Positions 7,830 to 20,604 of a stretch of 64,000 nucleotides of DNA are shown here, piece by piece (within the stretch, counting starts at the first letter, position 1; each line of letters starts with the position of its first letter). The notes beneath the pieces are model-generated. The model worked only from the letters and a program-made list of their open reading frames with translations, did not search any database and was not told where the DNA came from. The DNA comes from Arthrobacter gandavensis. Lineage in GTDB: Bacteria; Actinomycetota; Actinomycetes; Actinomycetales; Micrococcaceae. The stretch is from assembly GCF_015355785.1 (NCBI RefSeq), contig NZ_JADKYW010000005.1, positions 396,226 through 460,225 of the forward strand. Reading direction: 5' to 3'. Made by a program: the position numbers and the translations under genes.

Positions 7830-8851
7830 AGGTTGATGTCCGAGTCCTGGGCAAAGGTGTCGATCTCTGCGAGTTCCTTGTCCGTGAACCCGAGGTTCTG
7901 CACCGCTGCCAGGCTGTCTTCGAGCTGCTTGACGCTGGAAGCACCCACCAGTGCGGACGTGATGGAGTTGCCGTTGCGCTGCGGCCGCAGCACCCAGGCT
8001 ATGGCCATCTGGGCCAGCGTCTGTCCGCGGGACTCGGCAAGACGGTTCAAGCCGCGGACCCGGTCCAGGTTCTCCTCCGAGAGCTGCGACGGGTCGAGGG
8101 ACTTTCCGGCGGCGGCGCGGGAATTCTCCGGGACCCCCCCGAGGTACTTGCTGGTCAGCAGGCCCTGCGCGAGCGGGGAGAAGGCGATGGACCCCGCACC
8201 GGTCTCTTCAAGGGCGTGGAACAGGTTCGGATCGCCCTGTTCCACCCAGCGGTTGAGCATGGAGTATGAAGGCTGGTGGATCAGCAGCGGCGTGCCCATC
8301 TCTCGCAGGATGCGCGCGGCCTCAATGGTCTTTTCCGCAGAGTAGGACGAGATGCCCGCGTACAGTGCCCGGCCTGACCGAACGGCGGTGTCGAGCGCGC
8401 CCATGGTCTCCTCAAGCGGCGTCTCCGGGTCCGGACGGTGGCTGTAGAAAATATCCACGTAGTCCAGTCCCATACGCTCCAGCGACTGGTCCAGGCTGGC
8501 CAGCAGGTACTTCCGGGAACCCCAGTTGCCGTAGGGGCCGGGCCACATGTCATAACCGGCCTTGCTGGAAATGACCAGCTCGTCCCGGAAGGGCCGGAAG
8601 TCGTCCTTGAGGTGCCGGCCGAAGTTGGTTTCCGCGCTGCCGTAAGGCGGTCCGTAGTTATTCGCCAGATCGAAGTGCGTGACTCCCAGGTCAAAGGCCC
8701 GGCGCAGGATGGAGCGCTGGGTCTCGAACGGAACGTCGTCTCCGAAGTTGTGCCACAGGCCCAGCGACACGGCCGGCAGCTGCAGTCCGCTGCGGCCAAC
8801 ACGGCGGTACGGCATGGTTTCGTAGCGGTCTTCAGCGGGAGTAAAAGTCAT
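7805..8851 (-). CDS. YghZ/Gpr-type aldo-keto reductase
   Basis: A 348-aa NADPH-dependent aldo-keto reductase of the YghZ (L-glyceraldehyde-3-phosphate reductase) type. The TIM-barrel catalytic tetrad is visible as FDLANNYG (Asp, Tyr), VISSKAGYDMWPGPYG (Lys) and DIFYSHRPDP (His). The GPPYGSAE and GPYGNWGSRKYL segments are typical of this subgroup. Start ATG 8851 has a GGAG 2-3 nt away, which is too close to be a good RBS, and a CAGGAT box 6 nt upstream, so it may be leaderless. It is separate from the trehalose genes by 48 nt. The substrate assignment rests on family resemblance. Confidence 0.9.
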   Translation of the reverse strand: MTFTPAEDRYETMPYRRVGRSGLQLPAVSLGLWHNFGDDVPFETQRSILRRAFDLGVTHFDLANNYGPPYGSAETNFGRHLKDDFRPFRDELVISSKAGYDMWPGPYGNWGSRKYLLASLDQSLERMGLDYVDIFYSHRPDPETPLEETMGALDTAVRSGRALYAGISSYSAEKTIEAARILREMGTPLLIHQPSYSMLNRWVEQGDPNLFHALEETGAGSIAFSPLAQGLLTSKYLGGVPENSRAAAGKSLDPSQLSEENLDRVRGLNRLAESRGQTLAQMAIAWVLRPQRNGNSITSALVGASSVKQLEDSLAAVQNLGFTDKELAEIDTFAQDSDINLWAAALDA

Positions 8852-8899
8852 GGCTCCATCCTGCCACCGCTGCCCTCGCGAATCGAGGAGGCGGTGTTG

Positions 8900-10669
8900 T
8901 TAGTCCTGGTTGATGTTTCCGGCGAGGATTGCCGCTCCGTAGGCAGGAAGTTCCACTCCGCCGTCGTAGGTCCGCACCGGTGCTGTCTCCAGCAGGACCT
9001 GCGCACCTCCGGTTACGGGAACAGGCAGCTCACGGGGAGAGTCGGCGAAATTCAGGGCAACGACGACGCCGCCGCGGTGAATGGTCAGCCAGCGCGATAT
9101 TTCGTCAAAGTCCACGCTGATCTTCCGAAAGTCCGGTTCTGTCAGTTCCGGCACTGTCCGTCGCAGAATGAGCAGGTCGCGGTAGAGCCGGTGCAGCCGG
9201 GCATGCCCGTCATCTCCGACTTCGGACCAGTCGAGTTTTGAGCGCGTAAAAGTCTCGGGGTCCTGAGGGTCGGGAACCAGGGACGGGTCCCACCCCATCC
9301 TCTCGAACTCCGCGAGCCGCCCCTCAGCCGTAGCCCTGCCCAATGCCTCTTCCGGGTGGGACGTGAAGAACTGCCACGGAGTGGAAGCACCGAACTCCTC
9401 ACCCATGAAGATCATGGGAGTGTTCGACGACGAGAGGTTCAGGACTGCGGCGAGTGCCAGCTGGTCATAGCTAAGGGCAGCCGTGTTCCGGTCCCCCGCC
9501 GCCCGGTTGCCGATCTGGTCATGGTTTTGCACCGCAACCACCAGCTGCCGCGGGGTGATCACTGACTTGTCCAGCGGCCGGCCGTGGCTTCGCTGCCGGA
9601 AGGAGGAGAAGCTGCCGTCATGGAAGTAGCCGTCGGTGATGACCTTCGCGATCGCCTCCAGCGAATCGAAGTCCGCATAGTACCCCTGGGTTTCGCCGGT
9701 GAGGTTGCTGTGCACAGCGTGATGGAAGTCATCGGACCACTGGCCCCCAATCCCGTAGCCGTTCAGCTGCCTGGGCGTGATCAGCCGGGGATTGTTCAGG
9801 TCCGACTCGGCGATCAGGAACAGGGCTCCGCCCAGGTCCGCCGAGAGGTCGTCCGTCAGGGCGGCCATTTCCTCCAGGATGTGGATGGCGCGCTCGTCCC
9901 GCAGAGCATGCACGGCGTCCAGGCGCAGGCCGTCTACGTGGTAATCACGGAACCACATTTCCATGTTGTCCAGGATGTACTCGCGGACCGGGTCCGAATG
10001 CGGACCGTCCAGGTTCAACGAATCACCCCACGAGGTGGCGCTGCCCTGCTGCAGGTACGGTCCGAACCGCGGCAGGTAGTTGCCGCTGGGACCCAGGTGG
10101 TTGTAGACAACGTCCTGGATGACCCCGATTCCGTGGGCATGCGCAGCGTCAACGAAACGCTGGTAAGCCGCTGGCCCGCCGTAGGCCTCATGGACCGCGT
10201 ACCAGAGCACGCCGTCGTAACCCCAGTTATGGGTGCCGTTGAAAGCGTTGACCGGCATCAGCTCCACATACTGCACACCCAAATCCGCCAGATAGCCCAG
10301 TTTCGCCGCGGCCGCATCGAGAGTGCCCTCGGGCGTGAAAGTCCCGATGTGCAGTTCGTAGATCGCTCCGCCCGCCATCCCGGGAGAGACCCAGCCGGAG
10401 TCCGTCCACTGGAACGCGGAGGGATCGAAGGTCCGCGAGAGGCCGTGGACGCCGTCGGGCTGCCGGCGGGAACGCGGATCCGGAACCGGGGTGGTGGCGT
10501 CATCAATCAGGTACCCGTAGTCGATCTCCGTGCCGGGCGTTTCCGCGTCCAGTGCATGGTCGGCATGCCACCATCCCCCGGCCCCGGCGGCCATGGGCAC
10601 CTCGCGTCCGCCCGCAAGCAGCCGCATGGACTGTGCCTGGGGAGCCCAGACGCTGAATTTCCTGCTCAT
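8900..10669 (-). CDS. treZ: Malto-oligosyltrehalose trehalohydrolase TreZ
   Basis: TreZ cleaves the terminal trehalose from maltooligosyltrehalose made by TreY. The 589-aa GH13 protein has an N-terminal beta-sandwich domain (about 1-100), then the barrel with [14 protein letters not shown], nucleophile D251 in [10 protein letters not shown], acid/base E288 in LIAESD, and [11 protein letters not shown] at 10669 overlaps the treY stop (ATGA) and has an excellent AGGAGG RBS 5 nt upstream. It is the third gene of glgX-treY-treZ. Confidence 0.96.
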   Translation of the reverse strand: MSRKFSVWAPQAQSMRLLAGGREVPMAAGAGGWWHADHALDAETPGTEIDYGYLIDDATTPVPDPRSRRQPDGVHGLSRTFDPSAFQWTDSGWVSPGMAGGAIYELHIGTFTPEGTLDAAAAKLGYLADLGVQYVELMPVNAFNGTHNWGYDGVLWYAVHEAYGGPAAYQRFVDAAHAHGIGVIQDVVYNHLGPSGNYLPRFGPYLQQGSATSWGDSLNLDGPHSDPVREYILDNMEMWFRDYHVDGLRLDAVHALRDERAIHILEEMAALTDDLSADLGGALFLIAESDLNNPRLITPRQLNGYGIGGQWSDDFHHAVHSNLTGETQGYYADFDSLEAIAKVITDGYFHDGSFSSFRQRSHGRPLDKSVITPRQLVVAVQNHDQIGNRAAGDRNTAALSYDQLALAAVLNLSSSNTPMIFMGEEFGASTPWQFFTSHPEEALGRATAEGRLAEFERMGWDPSLVPDPQDPETFTRSKLDWSEVGDDGHARLHRLYRDLLILRRTVPELTEPDFRKISVDFDEISRWLTIHRGGVVVALNFADSPRELPVPVTGGAQVLLETAPVRTYDGGVELPAYGAAILAGNINQD

Positions 10670-12978
10670 GATTCCTCCTGGCGGACCAGCAGCGCCACGG
10701 GGTAGTACTCGAACAGCTCTTCTGCCTTCACGTTCCCGCCCTCGTGTCTCTTGCCGCTCAGCTGGTCCGTGTAGCTGCCGGAGGGGAGATGAACGGTCGT
10801 GCCCCGCCAGCCGCCTGCGGCCGCAAGCCCCAGGGGAAGCCGGGTCACCACGGACAGCGCACCTCCGCGGTCGAATCCAAAGACGTGCTCCGCTGCCGGC
10901 CCCTCAGTACCGAGGGCTGAATAGCCGCTGAAGAGTTCCGGCCGTTCCCGGCGCAGGCGCAGGGCCTCCCGGGTGACGCGGAACTTCGCTGCTCCCGACT
11001 CGTCCACCGGTCCGGGTGTGCCCTGTCCGGCTGCGGCCGCAGCCGCACGGAGCGAGAAGTCCACCGGGCGCCGGTTGTCCGGGTCCACCAGGGAGTGGTC
11101 CCAAAGTTCCGTCCCCTGATACACGTCAGGGACACCGGGCATGGTCAGCTGCACTAGCTTGGCGCCCAGGGCGTTGGTCCGCCCGGCTCCGGTGATGCGC
11201 TCGGCCACGGAGGACAGGAGGGCATTGGCTTCGGGGTGGTCATAGGCGCCGTCCACCAGCGCGTGGAGCTGCTTTTCGAAGGCTTCGTCCGGTGCGGTCC
11301 AGGCAGTGCTTTGTCCGGCCTCACGGGCGGCCTTCTCAACGTACGCGTGAGCGCGGTCGCGCTCCAGCGGCCAGGTTCCGGCAAGGGCCTGCCACACCAG
11401 GTCTGCCAGCGGACGGTCGCCCAGGGGCAGGATTTCCCCGAGGGCGGCCACGGCTTCGGTCCACTCGTGCGGGATCTCCGACAGGACGCTGATCCGCGCC
11501 CGGGTGTCCTCGCTGCGCTTGGTGTCGTGGGTACTCAGGGTGGTCATCGCCAGCGGGGCTTCCTGCTGGCGCACCATCATGGCAAGGTGCAGGTCATGCG
11601 GCTCCAGCGCAAAAATGGAGGGGTCGGCGCCAACCTCGTTCAGCGATGTGAGCCGGGAATAGCGGTAGAACGCGGTGTCCTCGACTCCCTTCGCCATCAC
11701 CATGCCGGACGTTTGCTGGAACCGTAGGGGCAGTTCGCCCAGCCCGGCGGAAGACCCGCTGCCCTCACCGTGCAGCAGTGGCAGCAGGACATCGAAGGCC
11801 GGTTCGAGGTCGGGCCGCCGCACCCGGGCGTTCAGTCCGGCCTCCTCCAGGTACGCGGCGCCGTCGGGAAGATAGCTTCGGTACACGGGGAAGCAGGCCA
11901 GCAGTTCGGCAATCGCATCCGCAGCCGTCGGTGCATCCAGGCCGGAGCCTTCGGGCAGCAGCCGCACCAGACGCTGCACCTCGGAATGCAGCAGGCCATC
12001 AGCAACGGCCCTTTTGGTGTCGTGGATCATGTGGCGGTAGGGCTCGGCGTCGGAAGCGTCAGTGAGCACCGCCGCAGCCTGCGGGTCCACGAACAGCCGG
12101 TCCACCTCGGCGAGCGCGTCGTAGCCGGTGGTCCCGGCTACGGGCCAGCGTTCGGGAAGCTTCTCGCCGGGCTCCAGGATCTTTTCCACCAGGATGTAGG
12201 ACCCGCCGGTAAGCTCGCTGAGCTGTTCCAGGTAACCAGCTGGATCTGCCAGTCCGTCCGGATGGTCAATCCGCAGGCCGTCTACCAGTCCCTCGCGGAA
12301 CCAGCGTCCTACCTCGGCGTGGGTTTCTTCGAAGACCCACGGAACTTCCACGCGGACACCGGCCAGGCTGTTAACGCCGAAGAACCGCCGGTAGTTGAGT
12401 TCAGCGTCGGCACGGCGCCAGCTCACCAATTCGTAGTGCTGGCGGTCGTGGACCTCACGGGGCGTGTCTCCGGGCGCGTAGGTACCTTCGGAGATCGGGA
12501 ACGACTGCTCGTAATAGTGCAGGGCACCGTCCCCGATCCGCAGTTCATCCAGCGCATCGCTGTTATCCCCCAGCACCGGCAGCCGCAGCCGTCCCGCACC
12601 GGCGTCCCAGTCGATATCGAAAGCCTCGGCATACCGGGATCCGCGGCCCTCCTGAAGCACCGACCACCACCACCGGTTGGCTGACGGCGTCGCGACGCCC
12701 ATGTGGTTCGGAACAATGTCCACCAGCACACCCATACCGGCCTGATGGGCGGCATCCGCCAGCGCCTGCAGCCCTTCCGCACCACCGCGGACCGGATCGA
12801 CGGTGGAAGGATCCGTGACGTCGTAGCCGTGCGTTGACCTCTCCTCCGCTGTCAGCAGCGGGGAGAGATAGACCCAATCCGCACCCAGGTCCTGCAGGTA
12901 CGGGACCAGGGCGGCGGCGTCGTGCAGGGTGAAACCCTCATGCAGCTGCAGCCGATACGTGGAGCGGGGTGCCCTCAT
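10666..12978 (-). CDS. treY: Maltooligosyl trehalose synthase TreY
   Basis: TreY isomerises the reducing-end alpha-1,4 bond of maltodextrins to alpha-1,1, giving maltooligosyltrehalose. The 770-aa protein shows the GH13 motifs DIVPNHMG (about 87-94), nucleophile D238 in GLRIDHPDG, acid/base E265 in ILVEKIL, and [10 protein letters not shown] near residue 480. ATG overlaps the glgX stop as ATGA, so the three genes are translationally coupled. With GlgX releasing linear dextrins from glycogen, this gives the TreY/TreZ route to trehalose, an osmoprotectant. Confidence 0.97.
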   Translation of the reverse strand: MRAPRSTYRLQLHEGFTLHDAAALVPYLQDLGADWVYLSPLLTAEERSTHGYDVTDPSTVDPVRGGAEGLQALADAAHQAGMGVLVDIVPNHMGVATPSANRWWWSVLQEGRGSRYAEAFDIDWDAGAGRLRLPVLGDNSDALDELRIGDGALHYYEQSFPISEGTYAPGDTPREVHDRQHYELVSWRRADAELNYRRFFGVNSLAGVRVEVPWVFEETHAEVGRWFREGLVDGLRIDHPDGLADPAGYLEQLSELTGGSYILVEKILEPGEKLPERWPVAGTTGYDALAEVDRLFVDPQAAAVLTDASDAEPYRHMIHDTKRAVADGLLHSEVQRLVRLLPEGSGLDAPTAADAIAELLACFPVYRSYLPDGAAYLEEAGLNARVRRPDLEPAFDVLLPLLHGEGSGSSAGLGELPLRFQQTSGMVMAKGVEDTAFYRYSRLTSLNEVGADPSIFALEPHDLHLAMMVRQQEAPLAMTTLSTHDTKRSEDTRARISVLSEIPHEWTEAVAALGEILPLGDRPLADLVWQALAGTWPLERDRAHAYVEKAAREAGQSTAWTAPDEAFEKQLHALVDGAYDHPEANALLSSVAERITGAGRTNALGAKLVQLTMPGVPDVYQGTELWDHSLVDPDNRRPVDFSLRAAAAAAGQGTPGPVDESGAAKFRVTREALRLRRERPELFSGYSALGTEGPAAEHVFGFDRGGALSVVTRLPLGLAAAGGWRGTTVHLPSGSYTDQLSGKRHEGGNVKAEELFEYYPVALLVRQEES

Positions 12979-15161
12979 ACCGCGCTCTCCCGGGTCCTGG
13001 CTTCGGCGAGCACCGCGAGGGACGCCGCAACGGAGTGGTCGTGGACTTCGTCTTCCTGCCGGTGGGCGCGCAGCACGATCATGGACTTGGCTGCCACCTC
13101 AAGCTTGCCGTCACTGCCGATGGGATCGGAGTCCGCCCCCTGCCCTGCGGTGTCGATGACCTGGTCCCAGAGATCCCCGTACTCCTGCGGAGGAAGGGTC
13201 ACGGTCACGGCCTCGTCGGCCGCATTGAAGTACAGCAGGAAACTGTCATCCGTGATCGGCTGGCCCCGGCGGTCGTTGCCGCGAATGCCCTGCCCGTTCA
13301 GGAAGACGCCCAGGGAACGGCCCAGCTGGCTGTCCCAGTCCTCGGGCTTCATCGGCGACCCGTCCTCGTTGAGCCAGACAATGTCCGGAAGGACGTCTTC
13401 TTCGCCTCGCTCCACCGGGCGTCCATCGAAGAACCGCCGCCGGCGGAACGTCGGATGCTCGGCGCGCAGCCGGTTCACCGCGGCGGTGAATTCCATCAGC
13501 GGGGCATCCATGTTTTCCCAGTTGATCCAGGTCAGCTCGGAATCCTGGGCGTAGCCGTTGTTGTTGCCGTTTTGGGTACGGCCCAGCTCGTCGCCGTGGG
13601 AGATCATGGGAACGCCCTGGGATAGCAGCAGCGTGGCCAGGACGTTGCGCTGCTGCCGGGCGCGCAGTGACAGGACCTCCGGGTCATCCGTGGGACCCTC
13701 GGCGCCGCAGTTCCACGAACGGTTGTGGGACTCGCCGTCGTTATTGTCTTCGCCGTTGGCCTCGTTGTGCTTCTCGTTGTAGGAGACCAGGTCCCGCAGG
13801 GTAAACCCGTCGTGGGCCGTGACGAAGTTGATGGAGGCGACGGGACGGCGTCCCGAGGACTCGTAGAGGTCAGCCGAACCCGTGATGCGGGAGGCGAATT
13901 CACCCAGCGTCGAGGGCTCACCGCGCCAGAAATCCCGGACCGTGTCACGGTACTTGCCGTTCCATTCCGTCCACTGCGGCGGGAAGTTGCCCACCTGGTA
14001 GCCGCCCGGTCCGATGTCCCACGGTTCGGCGATCAGTTTGACCTGGGAGACAACCGGGTCCTGCTGCACAAGCTCGAAGAACGTGGACAGCTTGTCCACA
14101 TCGTAAAACTCGCGGGCCAGGGTCGAAGCGAGGTCGAAACGGAATCCGTCTACGTGCATTTCCGTCACCCAGTAGCGCAGCGAGTCCATGATCAGCTGCA
14201 GGGAGTGCGGGTTGCCGACATTCAGGGAATTGCCGGTGCCCGTGTAGTCCATGTAGTAGCGCTTGTCGTCTTCCACCAGCCGGTAGTAGGCCGCGTTGTC
14301 GATGCCGCGGAAGGAGAGCGTGGGTCCCATGTGGTTGCCCTCGGCCGTGTGGTTATAGACCACATCCAGGATCACTTCGATGCCGGCCGCATGCAGGGCC
14401 TTGACCATGGCCTTGAACTCCTGGACCTGCTGTCCGTCCTCACCAGTGGAGCCGTAGGTGTTCTGCGGGGCGAAGAACCCAATGGTGTTATAGCCCCAGT
14501 AGTTGGAGAGGCCTTTTTCCTGCAGCGTTGAATCGTTCACGAACTGGTGCACGGGCATCAGCTCGAGTGCCGTCACACCCAGCTTCTCCAGATGCGCGAT
14601 CACGGCGGGGTGGGCGATGCCGGCATAAGTGCCGCGCTGCTCTTCGGGCACCTCGGGGTGCAGCTCGGTGAGGCCCTTGACGTGGGCCTCGTAGATCACG
14701 GACTGGTGGTATTCAGTGCGCGGACGCCGGTCACCGTCCCAGTCGAAGAACGGGTTGACCACCACGGCCTTCATCATGTGGGGCGCCGAGTCCTCGTCAT
14801 TGCGGGAATCTTCGTCGCCAAAGTTGTAGCCGAACAGGGATTGGTTCCAGTCAATCTGGCCGGAGACAGCCTTGGCATAGGGGTCCAGCAGCAGCTTGTT
14901 GGGGTTGCAGCGGTTGCCCTGTTCAGGGTCGTTCGGTCCGTCCACTCGGTAGCCGTACTTCTGCCCCGGAACCACGTGCGGCAGATAGCAGTGCCACACG
15001 TAGCCATCCACTTCGGTGAGTGAAATGCAGGTTTCGGTGTCGTCGTCGTCAAACAGGCAGAGATTTACTGAATCCGCGACTTCACTGTAGAGAGCGAAGT
15101 TCGTGCCGTTTCCGTCGTAAGTTGCTCCCAACGGGTAGGCATCTCCGGGCCACACTTCCAT
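12975..15161 (-). CDS. glgX: Glycogen debranching enzyme GlgX
   Basis: A 728-aa GH13 isoamylase-type debranching enzyme that hydrolyses alpha-1,6 branches of glycogen. It starts with [21 protein letters not shown], the family N-terminus of the CBM48-like domain, followed by the barrel with [18 protein letters not shown] (nucleophile Asp), LIAEPWD (acid/base Glu) and [13 protein letters not shown] at 15161 has GAGGAG 6 nt upstream. It is the first gene of the trehalose operon. Confidence 0.96.
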   Translation of the reverse strand: MEVWPGDAYPLGATYDGNGTNFALYSEVADSVNLCLFDDDDTETCISLTEVDGYVWHCYLPHVVPGQKYGYRVDGPNDPEQGNRCNPNKLLLDPYAKAVSGQIDWNQSLFGYNFGDEDSRNDEDSAPHMMKAVVVNPFFDWDGDRRPRTEYHQSVIYEAHVKGLTELHPEVPEEQRGTYAGIAHPAVIAHLEKLGVTALELMPVHQFVNDSTLQEKGLSNYWGYNTIGFFAPQNTYGSTGEDGQQVQEFKAMVKALHAAGIEVILDVVYNHTAEGNHMGPTLSFRGIDNAAYYRLVEDDKRYYMDYTGTGNSLNVGNPHSLQLIMDSLRYWVTEMHVDGFRFDLASTLAREFYDVDKLSTFFELVQQDPVVSQVKLIAEPWDIGPGGYQVGNFPPQWTEWNGKYRDTVRDFWRGEPSTLGEFASRITGSADLYESSGRRPVASINFVTAHDGFTLRDLVSYNEKHNEANGEDNNDGESHNRSWNCGAEGPTDDPEVLSLRARQQRNVLATLLLSQGVPMISHGDELGRTQNGNNNGYAQDSELTWINWENMDAPLMEFTAAVNRLRAEHPTFRRRRFFDGRPVERGEEDVLPDIVWLNEDGSPMKPEDWDSQLGRSLGVFLNGQGIRGNDRRGQPITDDSFLLYFNAADEAVTVTLPPQEYGDLWDQVIDTAGQGADSDPIGSDGKLEVAAKSMIVLRAHRQEDEVHDHSVAASLAVLAEARTRESAV

Positions 15162-15184
15162 TCAAAGCTCCTCGCTGCGTGGGT

Positions 15185-15208
15185 AGCAGGCAAAATACTA
15201 TGCCTGCT
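15185..15208 (-). promoter_or_regulatory. Inverted repeat around a -10-like box upstream of glgX
   Basis: AGCAGGC (15185-15191) and GCCTGCT (15202-15208) are perfect 7-bp arms around 10 nt of A/T-rich DNA. On the minus strand the spacer holds TAGTAT, a fair -10 for glgX. It could be an operator over the promoter or a weak hairpin at the end of nnr. No good -35 is seen. Confidence 0.35.
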
Positions 15209-15215
15209 TACTTTT

Positions 15216-16754
15216 CTACAGTATGCCAGCTTCTCCGGGCCCCGGACGCCACTGTTCCATGGCCGAGACCACCCGGCGGATGGCTTCGGGAAGAAGCGAT
15301 GGCTGCACCGGGCCCTGTTCAGCGGCGAGCCTTCCGGCCCGGCCATGGATACTGGCCGCCGCCGCGGCCACCGCTGCGTAATATCCGGCCCGGTGGGAAG
15401 ACTCCCGGGCGGTGGAGAGCATCGCCCCAAGGATGCCGGAGAGGGTGTCCCCGCTTCCCGCCGTCGCCAGCCAGGGAGTGGCGTCCGCCTGGCTGAAGAC
15501 AGGGCCGGCGGGTGCTGCGACCAGTGTTGCCCATCCCTTCAGGAGGACTGTTGCACCGGTCAGGGCTGCAGCCGTCTGCACCCACGTGAATGGATCGGCT
15601 TCAATCGTTTCCCGGTCTGTCTTTTCGCCGAGACGGTTCAGCAGCGCGGTCAGTTCACCGGCATGCGGGGTGAGAATCACCTGCTCGCCGGCTCCCGGCT
15701 CGACGGCGGAGAGCGCATCAGCGTCAATCACGCACGGCAGGCCTGACGCCATTGCGTCCACGGCGCGGCGGCGCTGCGCCTCATCCGTACCTGCGCCGGG
15801 TCCGGCGACCCAGGCCTGGACATGTGTGAGGGGAACGGTGCTGTCCGCGCAGACAACCTCCGGATGCGCCTGGTTGATGAGCCGGCGCACCGGCTCCGGC
15901 CCCAGGTAGCGGACCATGCCGGTTCCGGTGGCCAGCGCAGCGCCGGTCGCCAGTACGGCCGCCCCCGGATAGGTGTCAGATCCGGCCGCGATGCCGAGTA
16001 CTCCCCTGCTGTATTTTTGGTCCCCGGCCGCGGGCCGGGGCAGCATGGCCGCAATGTCCGGCGCCTGCAGCCGCCTTACTGCCGGTGTTCCCAGATATGG
16101 GGTGATTCCAATGTCGACTATCTCGATGCGTCCAGAGGCTTCCGCGCCGGGTCCGGCGACGAGGCCGGTTTTCATGGAACCGAAAGTCACGGTGACGTCG
16201 GCACTCAGGTGTGGTCCGGGAGCCCGTCCCGTGTCCGTGTCGATGCCGCTGGGCAGGTCGCACGCGACAACGGCGGGCGCCTGTCCGCGGCGCAGCCTCG
16301 CAGGTGACAGGCCGGCCAGATGGACTGCGGACCCCCGCAGGCCTCCCTTCCCGCCTGTGCCGAGAATTCCATCCAGGACCACATCCGAGTCTTCACAGAG
16401 GCGCCTGGCCTCCCCAGCGTTATCTTCGCTGAGCTCCAGTACCCGTCCACCACCGGCCAGGAACGCTGTAAGGGCACCGGCGTGCGCGGAGGATGACGTG
16501 AGGACTGCGGTGGCTGCGCAGCCCCGGCGGAGCAGCCGGGCTGCGGCGTAGAGCGCATCTCCCCCGTTGTTGCCCGCGCCGGCAAGGACTACGCAGGAGG
16601 CACCGTAGATTCGGCCGCGGCGTTCTTTGAGCAGCGCGGCGGAGACCGCATAAAGCCCGTGAGCCGCCAGCTGCATAAGCTCCGCGTCAGCACCGGCATC
16701 CAACAGCGGACGCTCGGCTGCCCGGACCGCGGTCCCGGAGTACGCACTCATCAT
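15216..16754 (-). CDS. nnr: Bifunctional NAD(P)H-hydrate epimerase/dehydratase Nnr
   Basis: Repairs hydrated NAD(P)H: the N-terminal YjeF_N domain (about 1-215) epimerises R to S NAD(P)HX, and the C-terminal ribokinase-like domain (about 225-512) dehydrates the S form using ADP. VLAGAGNNGGDALYAARLL-type residues mark the epimerase; VIDADAL, LTPHAGELTALL and GSGDTLSGILGAML mark the dehydratase. Length 512 aa from ATG 16754, with a second ATG at 16751. It begins 10 nt after acpS and is in the glmS-acpS-nnr run, as in many actinobacteria. Confidence 0.94.
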   Translation of the reverse strand: MMSAYSGTAVRAAERPLLDAGADAELMQLAAHGLYAVSAALLKERRGRIYGASCVVLAGAGNNGGDALYAAARLLRRGCAATAVLTSSSAHAGALTAFLAGGGRVLELSEDNAGEARRLCEDSDVVLDGILGTGGKGGLRGSAVHLAGLSPARLRRGQAPAVVACDLPSGIDTDTGRAPGPHLSADVTVTFGSMKTGLVAGPGAEASGRIEIVDIGITPYLGTPAVRRLQAPDIAAMLPRPAAGDQKYSRGVLGIAAGSDTYPGAAVLATGAALATGTGMVRYLGPEPVRRLINQAHPEVVCADSTVPLTHVQAWVAGPGAGTDEAQRRRAVDAMASGLPCVIDADALSAVEPGAGEQVILTPHAGELTALLNRLGEKTDRETIEADPFTWVQTAAALTGATVLLKGWATLVAAPAGPVFSQADATPWLATAGSGDTLSGILGAMLSTARESSHRAGYYAAVAAAAASIHGRAGRLAAEQGPVQPSLLPEAIRRVVSAMEQWRPGPGEAGIL

Positions 16755-16764
16755 GCGTACAAGA

Positions 16765-17115
16765 CTAGCCTTCCGCGACCACCATGGCAGTGGCCAGGTC
16801 CCCGTCATGGCTCAGCGACAGGTGCCAAACCCGTACACCGCGTGCCTCGGCGGCTGCGGCAACCGTCCCCTCGATCCGGATCCTGGGTGCACCGGCGGCG
16901 TCAAGTTCAATCTGGCAGTGCTGCCAGTTCATGCCTGCCGGCGCGCCGAGTGCCTTGGCCACCGCTTCCTTGGCAGCGAACCTGGCTGCCAGGGACCGCA
17001 GGTTCAGTTCCCGTTCTGCCGGGACGAACAGCCGGGCCCGCAGGCCCGGCGTGCGTTCAAGCTGCCGCCCGAACCGCGGGACATCCACCACGTCCACTCC
17101 GATACCGACAATCAT
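16765..17115 (-). CDS. acpS: Holo-[acyl-carrier-protein] synthase
   Basis: Transfers 4'-phosphopantetheine from CoA to apo-ACP for fatty acid synthesis. The 116-aa protein has the metal-binding Asp in [12 protein letters not shown] at the N-terminus and the second motif [12 protein letters not shown] about 45 residues later, then [11 protein letters not shown] near the C-terminus. GGGGGAA lies a few nt upstream of ATG 17115. It is 29 nt after glmS and 10 nt before nnr. Confidence 0.95.
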   Translation of the reverse strand: MIVGIGVDVVDVPRFGRQLERTPGLRARLFVPAERELNLRSLAARFAAKEAVAKALGAPAGMNWQHCQIELDAAGAPRIRIEGTVAAAAEARGVRVWHLSLSHDGDLATAMVVAEG

Positions 17116-17144
17116 GGCGTTCCCCCTGGTTCCTTGCTGCCCGT

Positions 17145-19022
<1,878 letters not shown>

Positions 19023-19029
19023 GGGGCTA

Positions 19030-19060
19030 AGACTACCGGCAGGAGCCGCTGCCGGTCCAA
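19030..19060 (-). promoter_or_regulatory. Candidate glmS promoter with internal palindrome
   Basis: On the minus strand TTGGAC (19055-19060) and TAGTCT (19030-19035) are 19 nt apart, or 17 nt if GGTAGT is used as the -10. TAGTCT ends 7 nt before the glmS ATG, so transcription may start at the start codon. ACCGGCAG and CTGCCGGT arms (19035-19042 and 19049-19056) form an 8-bp inverted repeat in the spacer, a possible operator. Confidence 0.4.
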
Positions 19061-19111
19061 AGGGCACGGTTCCCCTGCGGCTTCGGTGAGTCGGACAGGC
19101 GCCCACCCCGT

Positions 19112-19140
19112 TTGGTTTGCCCGCCGGGGCAGTGCACAAT
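19112..19140 (+). promoter_or_regulatory. Candidate leaderless coaA promoter
   Basis: TTGGTT (19112-19117) and CACAAT (19135-19140) are separated by 17 nt, and CACAAT ends 7 nt before the GTG of coaA. There is no Shine-Dalgarno. Transcription from this promoter would start at or next to the start codon. Confidence 0.4.
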
Positions 19141-19147
19141 TCCTAGA

Positions 19148-20128
19148 GTGACCGAACCAACTCCGAAGCCGGCGCCAGGCAACGGCCATGAGAGCAACTT
19201 CACGCCCTTCGTTGAGCTGGACCGGCAAACCTGGTCGCGGCTGTCCCATGAAATCGAGTCCCCGCTGAACCAGGAGGACATCACCCGCCTCCGGGGGCTC
19301 GGTGACCAGCTGAACCTCGACGAGGTTCGGGAGGTCTACCTTCCGCTGTCCAGGCTGCTGAACCTCTACGTGGCAGCGGCCGGAAAACTTCACAGCGCCA
19401 CGACGACCTTCCTGGGTGAGCAGACGAGGCGCACTCCTTTCGTCATCGGCGTCGCCGGTTCGGTCGCCGTCGGCAAATCCACCACGGCCCGCGTGCTGCG
19501 GGAGATGCTGCGGCGCTGGCCGGACACCCCGAACGTCGAGCTGATCACGACCGACGGATTCCTGTACCCGAACGAGGAACTGAAGCGCCGCGGACTCATG
19601 GAGCGCAAAGGATTCCCGGAAAGCTACGACCGCCGCCGCCTGCTGCGTTTCGTCAGCGCAGTGAAGTCCGGGGCGGAGGAAGTGCGGGCGCCGCGGTATT
19701 CACACCTGACATATGACATAGTTCCCGATTCTGAAATCGTGGTCCGGCGCCCTGATGTCCTCATCGTCGAAGGGCTGAACGTGCTGGCCCCGGCCCGTAC
19801 CCGTCCGGACGGCCGGTCCGGCCTGGCCCTGAGCGACTTCTTCGACTTCTCGATCTACGTTGACGCCCGTACCTCCTACATAGAGGAGTGGTACGTCCAG
19901 CGTTTCCAGTCACTGCGCAGCGGTGCGTTCGCCAATCCGGCATCGTACTTCCACCGCTATGCGGCCCTCACCGACCACGAAGCCCGCGAGACTGCCCTGG
20001 ATATCTGGAAGCGGATCAACGAACCCAACTTGGTAACCAATGTGCTTCCCACCCGCGGCCGCGCCCAGCTGGTACTGACCAAGGACGCTGACCATTCCGT
20101 ACGGCGCATGCTGCTGCGCAAGACCTGA
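19148..20128 (+). CDS. coaA: Type I pantothenate kinase
   Basis: Phosphorylates pantothenate, the committed step of CoA synthesis. The 326-aa protein has the Walker A motif GSVAVGKST (about 104-112) and the [17 protein letters not shown] and [10 protein letters not shown] motifs of bacterial CoaA (P-loop kinase fold). GTG at 19148 is chosen because it gives the family-length protein; a TTG frame begins at 19112 but lies within the likely promoter. It is divergent from glmS. Confidence 0.95.
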   Translation: MTEPTPKPAPGNGHESNFTPFVELDRQTWSRLSHEIESPLNQEDITRLRGLGDQLNLDEVREVYLPLSRLLNLYVAAAGKLHSATTTFLGEQTRRTPFVIGVAGSVAVGKSTTARVLREMLRRWPDTPNVELITTDGFLYPNEELKRRGLMERKGFPESYDRRRLLRFVSAVKSGAEEVRAPRYSHLTYDIVPDSEIVVRRPDVLIVEGLNVLAPARTRPDGRSGLALSDFFDFSIYVDARTSYIEEWYVQRFQSLRSGAFANPASYFHRYAALTDHEARETALDIWKRINEPNLVTNVLPTRGRAQLVLTKDADHSVRRMLLRKT

Positions 20129-20175
20129 CACCTGCGGCGTGCGAAGCCCCGGGCCCGGACAGTTACGCTGGCGGA

Positions 20176-20583
20176 ATGCTAAAGGGATTCAAAGACTTCA
20201 TCCTGAAGGGCAACGTGCTGGATCTGGCAGTCGCCGTGATCATCGGTGCTGCGTTCACGACTGTTGTGAACGCCCTGGTCAACGCGGTGCTTATGCCGTT
20301 CATCTCCGGGCTCGTCGGGTCGCCGAACTTCGACAGTTTCGCCTCGATTGACTTCAACGGGAACCAAATCCAGTTCGGCCTCCTGCTCACGGCCGTCGTC
20401 AACTTCCTGCTCGTGGCAGCAGCCGTGTACTTCGTGATCGTGCTGCCGATGAACAGGATGATTGAACGCCGGAACCGCCGGTTGGGAATAACACCGGAAG
20501 AGAGTGCGGATCCCCAGGTCATGCTGCTGACCGAGATCCGGGACGTCCTCGCGGCCCAGGCACCGGGCGGGTCCAAGCACTAG
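20176..20583 (+). CDS. mscL: Large-conductance mechanosensitive channel MscL
   Basis: A 135-aa inner-membrane channel that opens on membrane tension to release solutes during hypo-osmotic shock. It starts MLKGFKDFILKGNVLDLAVAVIIGAAF, the amphipathic N-terminal helix and TM1 of MscL (about 16-40), followed by the periplasmic loop and TM2 (about 72-95, LLTAVVNFLLVAAAVYFVIVLP), then the cytoplasmic helix. GGCGGA lies just upstream of ATG 20176, and a TACGCT box lies 6 nt before it, so the gene may also be leaderless. Fits with trehalose synthesis nearby as osmotic response, but this is only thematic. Confidence 0.96.
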   Translation: MLKGFKDFILKGNVLDLAVAVIIGAAFTTVVNALVNAVLMPFISGLVGSPNFDSFASIDFNGNQIQFGLLLTAVVNFLLVAAAVYFVIVLPMNRMIERRNRRLGITPEESADPQVMLLTEIRDVLAAQAPGGSKH

Positions 20584-20604
20584 TCCCGCCCGGGGCTGGC
20601 CGGA

